Source: CBDCXE01 sp965223725 [NCBI: Nitrospinota bacterium]
Lineage (GTDB): Bacteria; Nitrospinota_A; UBA7883
Direction: 5' to 3'
NCBI GenBank assembly: GCA_965223725.1
Contig: CBDCXE010000005.1
Coordinates: forward strand, 310,001 to 374,000
DNA: 64,000 nt
The notes under the pieces were generated by a model. It saw only the letters and a program-made list of their open reading frames with translations, had not been told where the DNA came from and made no database searches. How positions within the stretch are numbered: the first letter of the stretch is position 1; every line of letters begins with the position of its first letter. Positions 54,593-62,447 of this stretch are shown here, piece after piece. Both the position numbers and the translations under genes were made by a program.

Positions 54593-55759
54593 TCAAGTCA
54601 GCTTTACATGCAGAAGCGGGTCAGACGAGGGTGAATAAACGACCACTTTGTTGCGCCCTTCATTCTTGGCTATATATAGCGCTTTATCAGCTTTGTCCAT
54701 GATATCGCTGAATGAATTGCTGTTTTCGTCATACCCGGACACGCCTGCGCTGGTAGTAAATTTTACTTCCTTCCCATTGGAGTAAACAGCGCAATCAGAA
54801 ATTCGGATACGCAAACGCTCCGCTATATGAGCCGCTTTTTTCAATGAAGTTTCGGGCAGGCATATGCCAAACTCTTCCCCACCCAAACGCCCCGCCACAT
54901 CTGTGTCTCTGGTTTCCTGCAAAATTATTTTAGCTGTCATTATCAATGCCTCATCACCTGCGACATGGCCATGGTTATCGTTCACCATTTTAAAATGATC
55001 CAAATCAAGAACTATCAGGGAGAGCGTGCGGCTGTACCTTTTTGATCGGATGACCTCATCATCTCCTTTTTCATAGAACGCTCTTCTGTTAAGCAGTTCG
55101 GTCAAAGCGTCTGTTCTGGCCAGATACTCGGCGCCTTCCTTGGCGATTTTTAATTCATAAGAGCTTTGGTACGACCGTTTGAGTGATTTTGTGAGTAATT
55201 TGACCGAACGTAACGAAGACAAAATAAACAGGATTACCCCAAACGCCATTACAAAATGAAGAAATGTGTTTTGTAATATCAGGTAAACCGTAATAGGTAT
55301 CATCAAAACAATCACAGATGATGTGGCGTACATTACATGGGCGGAATAGATGGCGACAATGCCGGCGGTCATACCGACTAGAAATGAAACCACAATAGCT
55401 TGGTGAGCCAGGGAATCGTTGGGCATAAGGAAAAAGACACCGATGCCCCATGTGAAGATCATTGCAAAGTTTGATAGCACAAAACGTTTTTCCCATATAT
55501 GGATGTCTATATCAGCGGGGGGAGTTCTGCGGTAAAGATAAATATAATAAAAACGCATGGTTGTGATCATAAGAATAATCGAGAGCCATATCAGCAACCT
55601 TGAATGCTCAGTGACCTCCCACAAAGCGGCGATAAACACAAAGGCAGCGATAGTGCTTATGGCCATGGATGGCGCAACCTGGTTGAAGATTATTCCTATA
55701 CGCTCCTGGCGTATATTCTCTTCAACAAAACTGTTCTCTTCACTGTTTTTTATTGTCAT
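54593..55759 (-). CDS. Membrane diguanylate cyclase (GGDEF)
   Basis: 388 aa. The first 190 residues have about six membrane segments (for example LLIWLSIILMI, AIVVSFLVGMTAGIVAIYSA). The GGDEF domain spans about 215-380, with DALTELLNRRAFYEKG, LDLDHFKMVND and an active GRLGGEEFGICLP. The inhibitory I-site RDTD lies 5 residues before GGEEF, so product feedback is likely. It makes cyclic-di-GMP. No sensing domain other than the membrane part. Single gene with no operon partner. Confidence 0.92.
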   Translation of the reverse strand: MTIKNSEENSFVEENIRQERIGIIFNQVAPSMAISTIAAFVFIAALWEVTEHSRLLIWLSIILMITTMRFYYIYLYRRTPPADIDIHIWEKRFVLSNFAMIFTWGIGVFFLMPNDSLAHQAIVVSFLVGMTAGIVAIYSAHVMYATSSVIVLMIPITVYLILQNTFLHFVMAFGVILFILSSLRSVKLLTKSLKRSYQSSYELKIAKEGAEYLARTDALTELLNRRAFYEKGDDEVIRSKRYSRTLSLIVLDLDHFKMVNDNHGHVAGDEALIMTAKIILQETRDTDVAGRLGGEEFGICLPETSLKKAAHIAERLRIRISDCAVYSNGKEVKFTTSAGVSGYDENSNSFSDIMDKADKALYIAKNEGRNKVVVYSPSSDPLLHVKLT

Positions 55760-56199
55760 TAGCTTTTTGACGGTTAACCTTCAGATTTTCTATCTACTAT
55801 GTCGACATAACTTGGATATTCTAAAGTTAATTTTAACAATACATATATTTTTATGCTTAGATGTTTCATTATATATCAATAGCCAACAATTTGTTAATCT
55901 CTCTGCATACGTTAGAAACTGGACGCGTGGCATGAACTCTGCTTCTGTTTATAGTAATATAGATATTCTTTGGATATGTGATCACAATTAAATTGAGTTG
56001 GCATTTTTTTAGAAAAGTAATAAACAAACTTGAGCCCAATGCAGGAAGATTGAAAACATTGTTTGGAATAGTAGGCCTTTCTTTTATTTAAGCCTTTGTT
56101 TTTAAAACTCAAAACAAAATTGTATCCACTGAATCCGTCGTATAATGTAACATCTGTCTTACTTATCTGGTGGTGAAAGTAACTTGGACAATTTGATAT
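55760..56199. other. Intergenic region, nothing recognised
   Basis: 440 AT-rich bases between divergent genes. Short open frames (for example 55912-56112 minus) have no sign of being genes. It should contain the promoters of the diguanylate cyclase and the FlgO-like gene. No repeat or RNA element was seen. Confidence 0.4.
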
Positions 56200-56757
56200 A
56201 TGATGTGGAGATGGAATTTGCCATATTTTAAAGTAGCAGTTGTTTTACTGATTATTTCAGCTTTAGCTTGCGCGGAATTTCCTGGTAAACCGAACAAGCC
56301 GCGACGTGATGACAAGTTTGGCGCTGCATTTATGGTAAGCGTGTTGCGAGATGAGCTGAGACAACCGGAAATTGTCAACCAACCTATCGTAGTCGCAACA
56401 TTTATAGACCTTAACAATCTGGATAAATCGTCAATATTTGGAAGGGTGCTGGGTGAGCGGCTGCTCACAGAGCTTCATCAGGCTGGGTTCACCGTTGCCG
56501 AACTGCGCAAGGGTAAAGATCTTTTTATTCGAAAGGAAATTGGCGAGCTTGCCCTCTCGGACGAAGCAAAAGAGATTCTTGGTCAATCAAACGCGCGCGC
56601 TGTTCTGGCGGGCACATATGTGGTCACAGAAAAAACTATTATCATCAACGCCCGGTTGATCGATGTAGCCGCCCCGCTTATATTGTCATCATGCTCCTAT
56701 GACCTTAAGCTAAACAAGGATCTTAGCAAGATGTTATCTGAAGAAGAAAATATCTGA
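56200..56757 (+). CDS. FlgO-like outer membrane/periplasmic protein
   Basis: 185 aa. A hydrophobic N-terminus (VAVVLLIISALAC) ends in a cysteine with an imperfect lipobox (ALAC), so it may be a lipoprotein. The remainder resembles the FlgO domain: NQPIVVATFIDLNNLDKSSIFGRVLGERLLTELHQAGFTV, then ARAVLAGTYVVTEKTIIINARLID. In Vibrio, FlgO is an outer membrane lipoprotein of the flagellum, but no flagellar gene is near here. A hairpin and T-run follow. The role is unknown. Confidence 0.7.
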   Translation: MMWRWNLPYFKVAVVLLIISALACAEFPGKPNKPRRDDKFGAAFMVSVLRDELRQPEIVNQPIVVATFIDLNNLDKSSIFGRVLGERLLTELHQAGFTVAELRKGKDLFIRKEIGELALSDEAKEILGQSNARAVLAGTYVVTEKTIIINARLIDVAAPLILSSCSYDLKLNKDLSKMLSEEENI

Positions 56758-56771
56758 TCAAAAATGCATCC

Positions 56772-56798
56772 AGGATTTCGATCCTCCATTTGGTTTTT
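56772..56798 (+). terminator. UUCG hairpin with T-run after the FlgO-like gene
   Basis: AGGAT-TTCG-ATCCT (56772-56785) forms a stable tetraloop hairpin. Eight bases on comes a run of six T (56793-56798). The stem is short. Confidence 0.45.
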
Positions 56799-57101
56799 TG
56801 CTTTGATTAAGTTTTAAATAGTTTTACGTATAGATTTTTCCGGTTTCCTGTTTTCATGCACATCGTGGTTTTATGGTTCCACAATATACTGATATAAAGC
56901 TCCCTCCCAACAAACAATCGCTGAAAACATCTAAAATATTGCTGTCTCATATATGACATAGGCGTTGCCACTGTATGAGTGTATAGATAATCTAAACTTA
57001 AAAATAAGGTATTAAATGTAGATTGGGTGGAGTTTGAAATGCAAGCCAAGCTGGGTAACTATTATCATGGTATAGCTGGTAACGTCGCTCAAAAGATAGC
57101 G
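56799..57101. other. Intergenic region, nothing recognised
   Basis: About 300 AT-rich bases between the end of the FlgO-like gene and the 3' end of the SDR pseudogene. Short frames are present but show no ribosome site or recognisable sequence. Confidence 0.4.
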
Positions 57102-58625
57102 CTATTCCCGGACTTTACTTCTGGGCGGCGCTATTGCCCCTGGCTTGACGATGATCTTTGCCCCCGCCTCGTTAGCCAGCTCCCGGAGCATGCCACGAAA
57201 TATAAAATCGTGTAACGGGTAAACAAAATACCAGTATGCCAGCCCTGCGATCCCCCTTGGCAGAAAGCTGGCTATCTGTGTCAGTTCAGAATATCCTTCA
57301 TCAGTCTGCCTGATTCTAAACTCCAGCATCGCTTCTCCCGGCGCTTTCATCTCCGCCACCAGCAACAGGCGCTTCGATGGAACTATATCAAGCACCCGCC
57401 ACCAGTCTAGGGCGTCGCCGTTTCTGAGGTCGGTGGGGTGGCGTCGGCCGCGCCTGGTGCCATAGCCGCCGGCTAGCCGGTCTATAAACCCGCGCAGGTC
57501 CCACAACCAGTTGGCGAAATACCACCCACTCTCTCCGCCGATCTTGCTGATTGGCTCCCATACCTCCTCCGGAGAGCAATCCATGACAACCTGGTACCAA
57601 CATTCCCGAACATCACCCCCGGCGTATGGCGCATCATTTCGACTTTCCCATTCAGGAGTTTTGTAGACTCCGGCATCCATCCAGCTTGATTTTATAACCT
57701 GTTGTTCGATAACGCTCCAGCGCCATATGGATCGCCTCCCGGCAGGTAAGAAGCTTCTGCGGGATGACATCAAGGATCTTGTGTCCATCGCTTACCACCA
57801 TTTCTGTACCCAGTCCGTATGACAAAGGTTTTGCTATATAGGTGGGTATCGGGGTGACAAGGTGGATCATATAAGACGCTAGGCGGGGTGTCATAAGTTT
57901 GGTTGTGAAAACGATCCTTTTTTTCAGGCCGGCTTCCTTGGCGTAAATATCGATAAGCTCTCGATAGGTCAATATTTCCGGCCCGCCAATATCATAGGTC
58001 TGCCCGATGGTCTCGTCCACTTTCAGACAGTCAATCAGGTATACCAGCACATTGCGGATCGCGATCGGCTGGGATGGGGTCAATACCCTTTCCGAAGTTA
58101 TCATCACAGGGAGCCGCTCCACCAGATAACGAAGCATTTCAAACGATGTGCTGCCAGACCCCAGAATCATCGCCGCCCGGAAATAGGTAAGCGGAACAGA
58201 GGAGTCGGACAGAATGTCGGCCACTTCCGCCCCTTGATTGCAGATGAAGGCTGTTCACTCCTTTACCAACGGTGAGCCCGCCAAGATAGATGATTCGATC
58301 TAGGTTTGCCCATTCGGCCGCTCGCGCCATATTCCTGGCCGCCACCCGGTCCCGATACGCAAAATCGTCTGCTGATAATGTCATCGACATGAACAAAATA
58401 GTAAGCGACGCAACAACCCTCCGCCGCTTTTTTAACCGACTCCAGGTCCAGCAGATCAGCGCGGGCCAGCTCTACATTTGGGTGATCCGCCCACGACCGG
58501 GCCTTTAGTTTCTCAAATGAACGGCCAGTGGCTTGAACCTTGTAACCAGCTTTTAAAAGACGTAATACAACCCTGCCTCCAACATATCCAGTGGCGCCGG
58601 TCACCAGCACAGGCTTGTCTTGCAT
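57102..58625 (-). pseudogene. YbjT-type SDR/DUF2867 protein gene with three +1 frameshifts
   Basis: Joined, the pieces give a roughly 506-aa NAD(P)-binding SDR (start MQDKPVLVTGATGYVGGRVV) with a C-terminal DUF2867-like domain (YQVVMDCSPEEVWEPISKIGGESGWYFANW). The frame is lost three times, always by one extra base: near 58388 (CAT-G-TCG), in the G4 run at 58230-58233, and near 57711 (CGT-T-ATC). Removing one base at each place restores AYYFVHSMTL, HLQSRAEVADILS and ALERIEQQVIKSSW. Three shifts of the same sign restore the original frame by the end. It is either a decaying gene or has repeated insertion errors in the assembly. Confidence 0.8.
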
Positions 58626-58812
58626 CTTAGGTATGGCTCCTTTATATGTGTACCATTAAAACATATAACACACTTAATCACCCTATTTACAGGAATGTGT
58701 CAAGCTTGGTTCGTAACATACTGATATCATATAACTTTGAATGGTGACCAGAGTTATAGTAATTCCACAGGTTGACAAACAATATAAAATAGATGACATT
58801 AGTTATAAGACG

Positions 58813-58829
58813 CCCCATGGGGGGTGGGG
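58813..58829 (+). promoter_or_regulatory. G/C-tract palindrome, candidate CsoR operator before copA
   Basis: CCCCATGGGG is a perfect 10-base palindrome followed by a GGTGGGG run, 20-35 bases before the copA start. CsoR repressors bind G/C-tract pseudo-palindromes in front of copper genes, and csoR is the next gene. The site would favour the downstream copA start. Confidence 0.4.
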
Positions 58830-58846
58830 TCTATGATGAGTACCGT

Positions 58847-61288
58847 ATGAACGAAGAGAAAAGCAGCGTCGAATTTAAAATAGCAGGGATGTCATGCGCC
58901 TCATGCGCTCGGACTATCGAAAATTCTGTGTCGGATATCGATGGTGTGCTCTGGGCGAAAGTGAATTTTCTATCAGAAAAGCTCGCAGTATGCGCCGACG
59001 ATTCCGCCATCGACCGGAAAATAATCGAAGAAGCGGTAATAAATGCCGGATATGAGTTGTCCCCGGTGGCGCATAGCCAGGTCACAATCCCCATCGGCGG
59101 GATGACATGCGCCGCTTGTTCCGCCCGGATAGAGCGGATGTTCAATAACACAGAAGGGGTGATAGAAGCCTCAGTAAATCTGGCCACAGAAAAAGCTACT
59201 GTCGAATTTGATCCTGGCGTCATCAGGCCATCTGACCTGAAGCAGATCATCAGCGATTTAGGGTATAAGCCGCTTTCATCCAGTGAAGCGAAACTGGAGC
59301 GGGAGACGCCGTTGTTGAGCCGCCCCGGGTTCAACCTTTGGCTTGCGGTTATATTCGCTGTTCCGCTCTTTATAATCTCCATGGGCCCCGGTATCGGTAT
59401 TGCGCTTCCACAGTTTTTATCGGCGGAGGAGTATCCAGACCGGTTATCATTGGTTCAACTTCTGCTGACAGCGCCGATAGTTTTCGCCGGTCGTCGGTTC
59501 TATCGCTCCGGAGTCAAAGCCGCGCTCCATGGCGGCGCCAATATGGACACGCTGATCGCCGTGGGCACATCCGCGGCGCTGACCTATTCAATTTACGGTA
59601 CATTCAGGATAATATCGGGCGATTCATCGTTTGTTCATAACTTATATTTCGAAGCTGCTGGCGCTATCCTGGCGCTGGTCCTGGTGGGTAAATATCTGGA
59701 GGATAGGGCCAAGCGGAGAACATCGTCCGCCATACAAAAGCTGATGAACCTGGCCCCCGCCACAGCCACCTTGGTGGAGAATGGTGAGTACAGGACCATC
59801 CCTGCGGATGATATCCAGCCGGGTGATATCCTGCTGGTCAAGCCGGGTGAAAAGATACCGACAGATGGCGTGCTAGTAAAAGGCGCCACTGCCATCGATG
59901 AGTCGATGCTCACTGGCGAGAGCATGCCGGTAAGTAAAGTGGTGGATGACCCACTGATCGGCGCAACTATAAACGGCGAAAACAGCATAGAGATGCGCGC
60001 GGAAAAGGTCGGGGCGGAGACCGTGCTGGCACGCATCGTCAAGCTGGTGGAGGAAGCGCAAGGCTCCAGGGCGCCCATCGCCAAGTTGGCTGACAAGGTC
60101 TCGGGTATTTTTGTTCCTCTGGTCGTGATGATTGCCTTAGCAGCTACAGTTGCCTGGCTTCTCGCCGGCCAGTCGTTTGCATTTGCATTGACCATATTTA
60201 TATCGGTTTTGATCATCGCATGCCCCTGCGCCCTGGGGCTGGCCACACCCACCGCAATTATGGTGGGGACCGGGCGGGGCGCCCAACATGGTGTGCTGAT
60301 AAAAAACGCGACCGCCCTGGAGAACGCGCACAGGGTGGACACCGTTATCTTCGACAAAACCGGCACCATCACCGAAGGCAAGCCCACTGTCACTTCGTTT
60401 CACCCTCTCAATGGCCATGATGAAAAAACGATCTGGAAAATGGCCGGGGCGGTGGAAGCAGGGTCGGAGCACCCTCTTGCAAAGGCGGTTCTGGAGGAAG
60501 CGGACAAACGCGGGATCCGGCATGGCGTGGCGAGCGATGTCCAAAGCATACCTGGGTTCGGCGTGTCGGGTCGTAAAGATGATAAAGAGATCATCGTCGG
60601 CAAGCCAGAGCTGCTCATCCAGGGCGATATAGACATAACAGCGGCAGGCGCCATAGTCGAAAACGTTGCCGCGCAGGGAAGTACACCACTGCTGGTTGCC
60701 GTCAATGGAAAGCCAGGCGCTGTTATCGGGGTGGCCGACGCTGTCAAACCGAACAGCAAAGAAGCGATAGGCAAACTGCAATCAATGGGTCTGGAAACGG
60801 TAATGATCACCGGTGACAGCGAGGCGGTGGCGCAGGCCATAGCCAAACAATCTGGCATCGAAAAAGTGATCGCCGAAGTATTGCCGCAGGAGAAGGAGCA
60901 GGAAGTAAGGAAACTGCAGGAGGCCGGCAAAATGGTCGCCATGGTGGGTGATGGGATAAACGACGCGCCAGCGCTGGCCCGGGCAGATGTGGGCATTGCC
61001 ATGGGCGCCGGGACCGATGTGGCCATGGAATCGGGTGATATCGTGTTGATGAGCGGTGATCTGGCCGGTGTGGAAAAAGCGTTGCGGCTCAGCCGGGCGA
61101 CGGTGCGCAACATCAAGCAGAACCTGTTCTGGGCGTTTTTCTATAACAGCATAGGCATACCGGTGGCGGCCGGCGCGCTGGCGCTGTTCGGCGGGCCGCT
61201 GTTGAAGCCAGCTTTTGCCGCGGCGGCCATGAGTTTCAGCTCGGTGTCGGTATTGATGAACGCGTTGCGATTGAAGAATTTTAAATAA
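58847..61288 (+). CDS. copA: Copper-exporting P1B-type ATPase
   Basis: 813 aa from ATG 58847 (MNEEKSSVEFKIAGMSCASC), preferred over the upstream ATG at 58793 because the metal domain starts here and the putative operator lies between. Two N-terminal heavy-metal domains (GMSCASC and GMTCAAC) are followed by eight membrane helices, the actuator TGES, the CPC motif (Cys459-Pro-Cys461), phosphorylation Asp503 in DKTGTITEG, HPLAKAVL, and GDGINDAPAL. The last helix has the MSFSSVSVLMNA motif of Cu(I) pumps. It exports Cu+ from the cytoplasm. csoR follows by 16 bases. Confidence 0.96.
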   Translation: MNEEKSSVEFKIAGMSCASCARTIENSVSDIDGVLWAKVNFLSEKLAVCADDSAIDRKIIEEAVINAGYELSPVAHSQVTIPIGGMTCAACSARIERMFNNTEGVIEASVNLATEKATVEFDPGVIRPSDLKQIISDLGYKPLSSSEAKLERETPLLSRPGFNLWLAVIFAVPLFIISMGPGIGIALPQFLSAEEYPDRLSLVQLLLTAPIVFAGRRFYRSGVKAALHGGANMDTLIAVGTSAALTYSIYGTFRIISGDSSFVHNLYFEAAGAILALVLVGKYLEDRAKRRTSSAIQKLMNLAPATATLVENGEYRTIPADDIQPGDILLVKPGEKIPTDGVLVKGATAIDESMLTGESMPVSKVVDDPLIGATINGENSIEMRAEKVGAETVLARIVKLVEEAQGSRAPIAKLADKVSGIFVPLVVMIALAATVAWLLAGQSFAFALTIFISVLIIACPCALGLATPTAIMVGTGRGAQHGVLIKNATALENAHRVDTVIFDKTGTITEGKPTVTSFHPLNGHDEKTIWKMAGAVEAGSEHPLAKAVLEEADKRGIRHGVASDVQSIPGFGVSGRKDDKEIIVGKPELLIQGDIDITAAGAIVENVAAQGSTPLLVAVNGKPGAVIGVADAVKPNSKEAIGKLQSMGLETVMITGDSEAVAQAIAKQSGIEKVIAEVLPQEKEQEVRKLQEAGKMVAMVGDGINDAPALARADVGIAMGAGTDVAMESGDIVLMSGDLAGVEKALRLSRATVRNIKQNLFWAFFYNSIGIPVAAGALALFGGPLLKPAFAAAAMSFSSVSVLMNALRLKNFK

Positions 61289-61304
61289 ATGGACGTTACA
61301 AAAC

Positions 61305-61586
61305 ATGCTGGACGATGTGAAAAAGAACGCGGGCCTTAGCCTGAAAACCGCCCGGGGCCAGATCGACGGGATCATAAAAATGCTGGAGGATGACCGCTAT
61401 TGCATCGATGTGTCGAAACAGATCCTCTCCGCCGCCGCGCTGCTGCGTAAGGCGAACCTGGAGGTGCTGCGGGGTCATATCAGAACATGCGTCGCCGACG
61501 CCGTCGCAAAGGATGGTGATGAGGGCGAAGAGAAAATCGAAGAGATTTTCGAGATCATCGAAAAATACGCCAAGCCAGGAAGTTAG
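61305..61586 (+). CDS. csoR: CsoR-family copper-sensing repressor
   Basis: 93 aa, all-helical DUF156 protein. The Cu(I) triad is present at exact family spacing: Cys33, His58 and Cys62 (YCIDVSKQI ... RGHIRTCV), matching Cys36, His61, Cys65 of the mycobacterial prototype. The N-terminal RGQIDGIIKMLEDDR is the DNA-binding signature. Copper binding would release the copA promoter. The 3' end overlaps the convergent gene end by 4 bases. Confidence 0.93.
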   Translation: MLDDVKKNAGLSLKTARGQIDGIIKMLEDDRYCIDVSKQILSAAALLRKANLEVLRGHIRTCVADAVAKDGDEGEEKIEEIFEIIEKYAKPGS

Positions 61587-62395
61587 CCGGTTTCATCCTC
61601 GCTTTGCCACACAGCCTTGCCAATGAAGAAAGGGCCCAACTTCTCCACATAGGTGGATGTCTGCACGGTCTTGCGCATGATCTCCACGATCTTGGACAGC
61701 GGATACAGCTCCTGGCCCAGCAGGCCGATGACGAAATCGTTGTCGTTTTTATCCATTCCGAAGCTGGAGAGCCGAATGTCCCGCGCCAGCCCCGCCTCGC
61801 CGAAGGCTCTGCCGATCATGCCATGCTCGCGCAGAATTTCGCCCTGCTCCTTGGCGGATAGCTTTGCAAATGCGCCGGTCCTGCGCAGCGGGTACCAGAC
61901 CACCCAGGGCCACTCTCTGTTTTTCGAATATTTGCGGGACCTGTCCAGCAGCAGATACTCCAGATCATCTTCATAGCCCAGGGCGTATGTCCTGCCGAAC
62001 ATGGTGTACTCCGGCTCCAATGTGGCGTCAGCCAGCGGTCCTGTCTTGATAAACTGGCGGACATCGGTTACGAAAAAATCGGGTTCCTCGCTCATGGTAA
62101 GCAGCGCCACCCCCTCCGGATCATTTACATTTTCATAGAGTACAGACTCCATCCCGCTCGTCTCCAGCGCCTCTATCACCGGCTTGCTATCCTTCACATT
62201 GGTAAACGCCAGCAGCTGCATGAACAGCCGCCGGTCCAGGGTCAGCCTGCCGTTATCGCTTCTGGCGCCTTTCTCGCTGATGTCGGTAAGTTGCTTCATT
62301 TCATCGCCGCCGCCAGGAGCGCCACCCGGATGACCGCCCGGATGACCACCTTTATGGGGATGGTTAGCTGCAGGACGCTGTTTCGTTTTATCCAT
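61583..62395 (-). CDS. Chlorite dismutase / HemQ family heme protein
   Basis: 270 aa. After a His/Gly-rich leader (residues about 10-30, HPHKGGHPGGHPGG), the double ferredoxin-like fold shows WPWVVWYPLRRTGAFAKLS, then the heme-ligand His in EILREHGMIGRAF, FGMDKNDNDFVIGLLG and YVEKLGPFFIGKA. The family includes coproheme decarboxylases and chlorite-degrading enzymes; the distal residues could not be aligned with certainty by eye, so either role is open. With hemL in the window, heme synthesis is plausible. The leader may bind metal; copA-csoR is next to it. Confidence 0.85.
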   Translation of the reverse strand: MDKTKQRPAANHPHKGGHPGGHPGGAPGGGDEMKQLTDISEKGARSDNGRLTLDRRLFMQLLAFTNVKDSKPVIEALETSGMESVLYENVNDPEGVALLTMSEEPDFFVTDVRQFIKTGPLADATLEPEYTMFGRTYALGYEDDLEYLLLDRSRKYSKNREWPWVVWYPLRRTGAFAKLSAKEQGEILREHGMIGRAFGEAGLARDIRLSSFGMDKNDNDFVIGLLGQELYPLSKIVEIMRKTVQTSTYVEKLGPFFIGKAVWQSEDETG

Positions 62396-62447
62396 AAAAT
62401 GTAACCTTACAAAATGTTCACAATTGGTTGAGCGATTTAGCCAGCTG

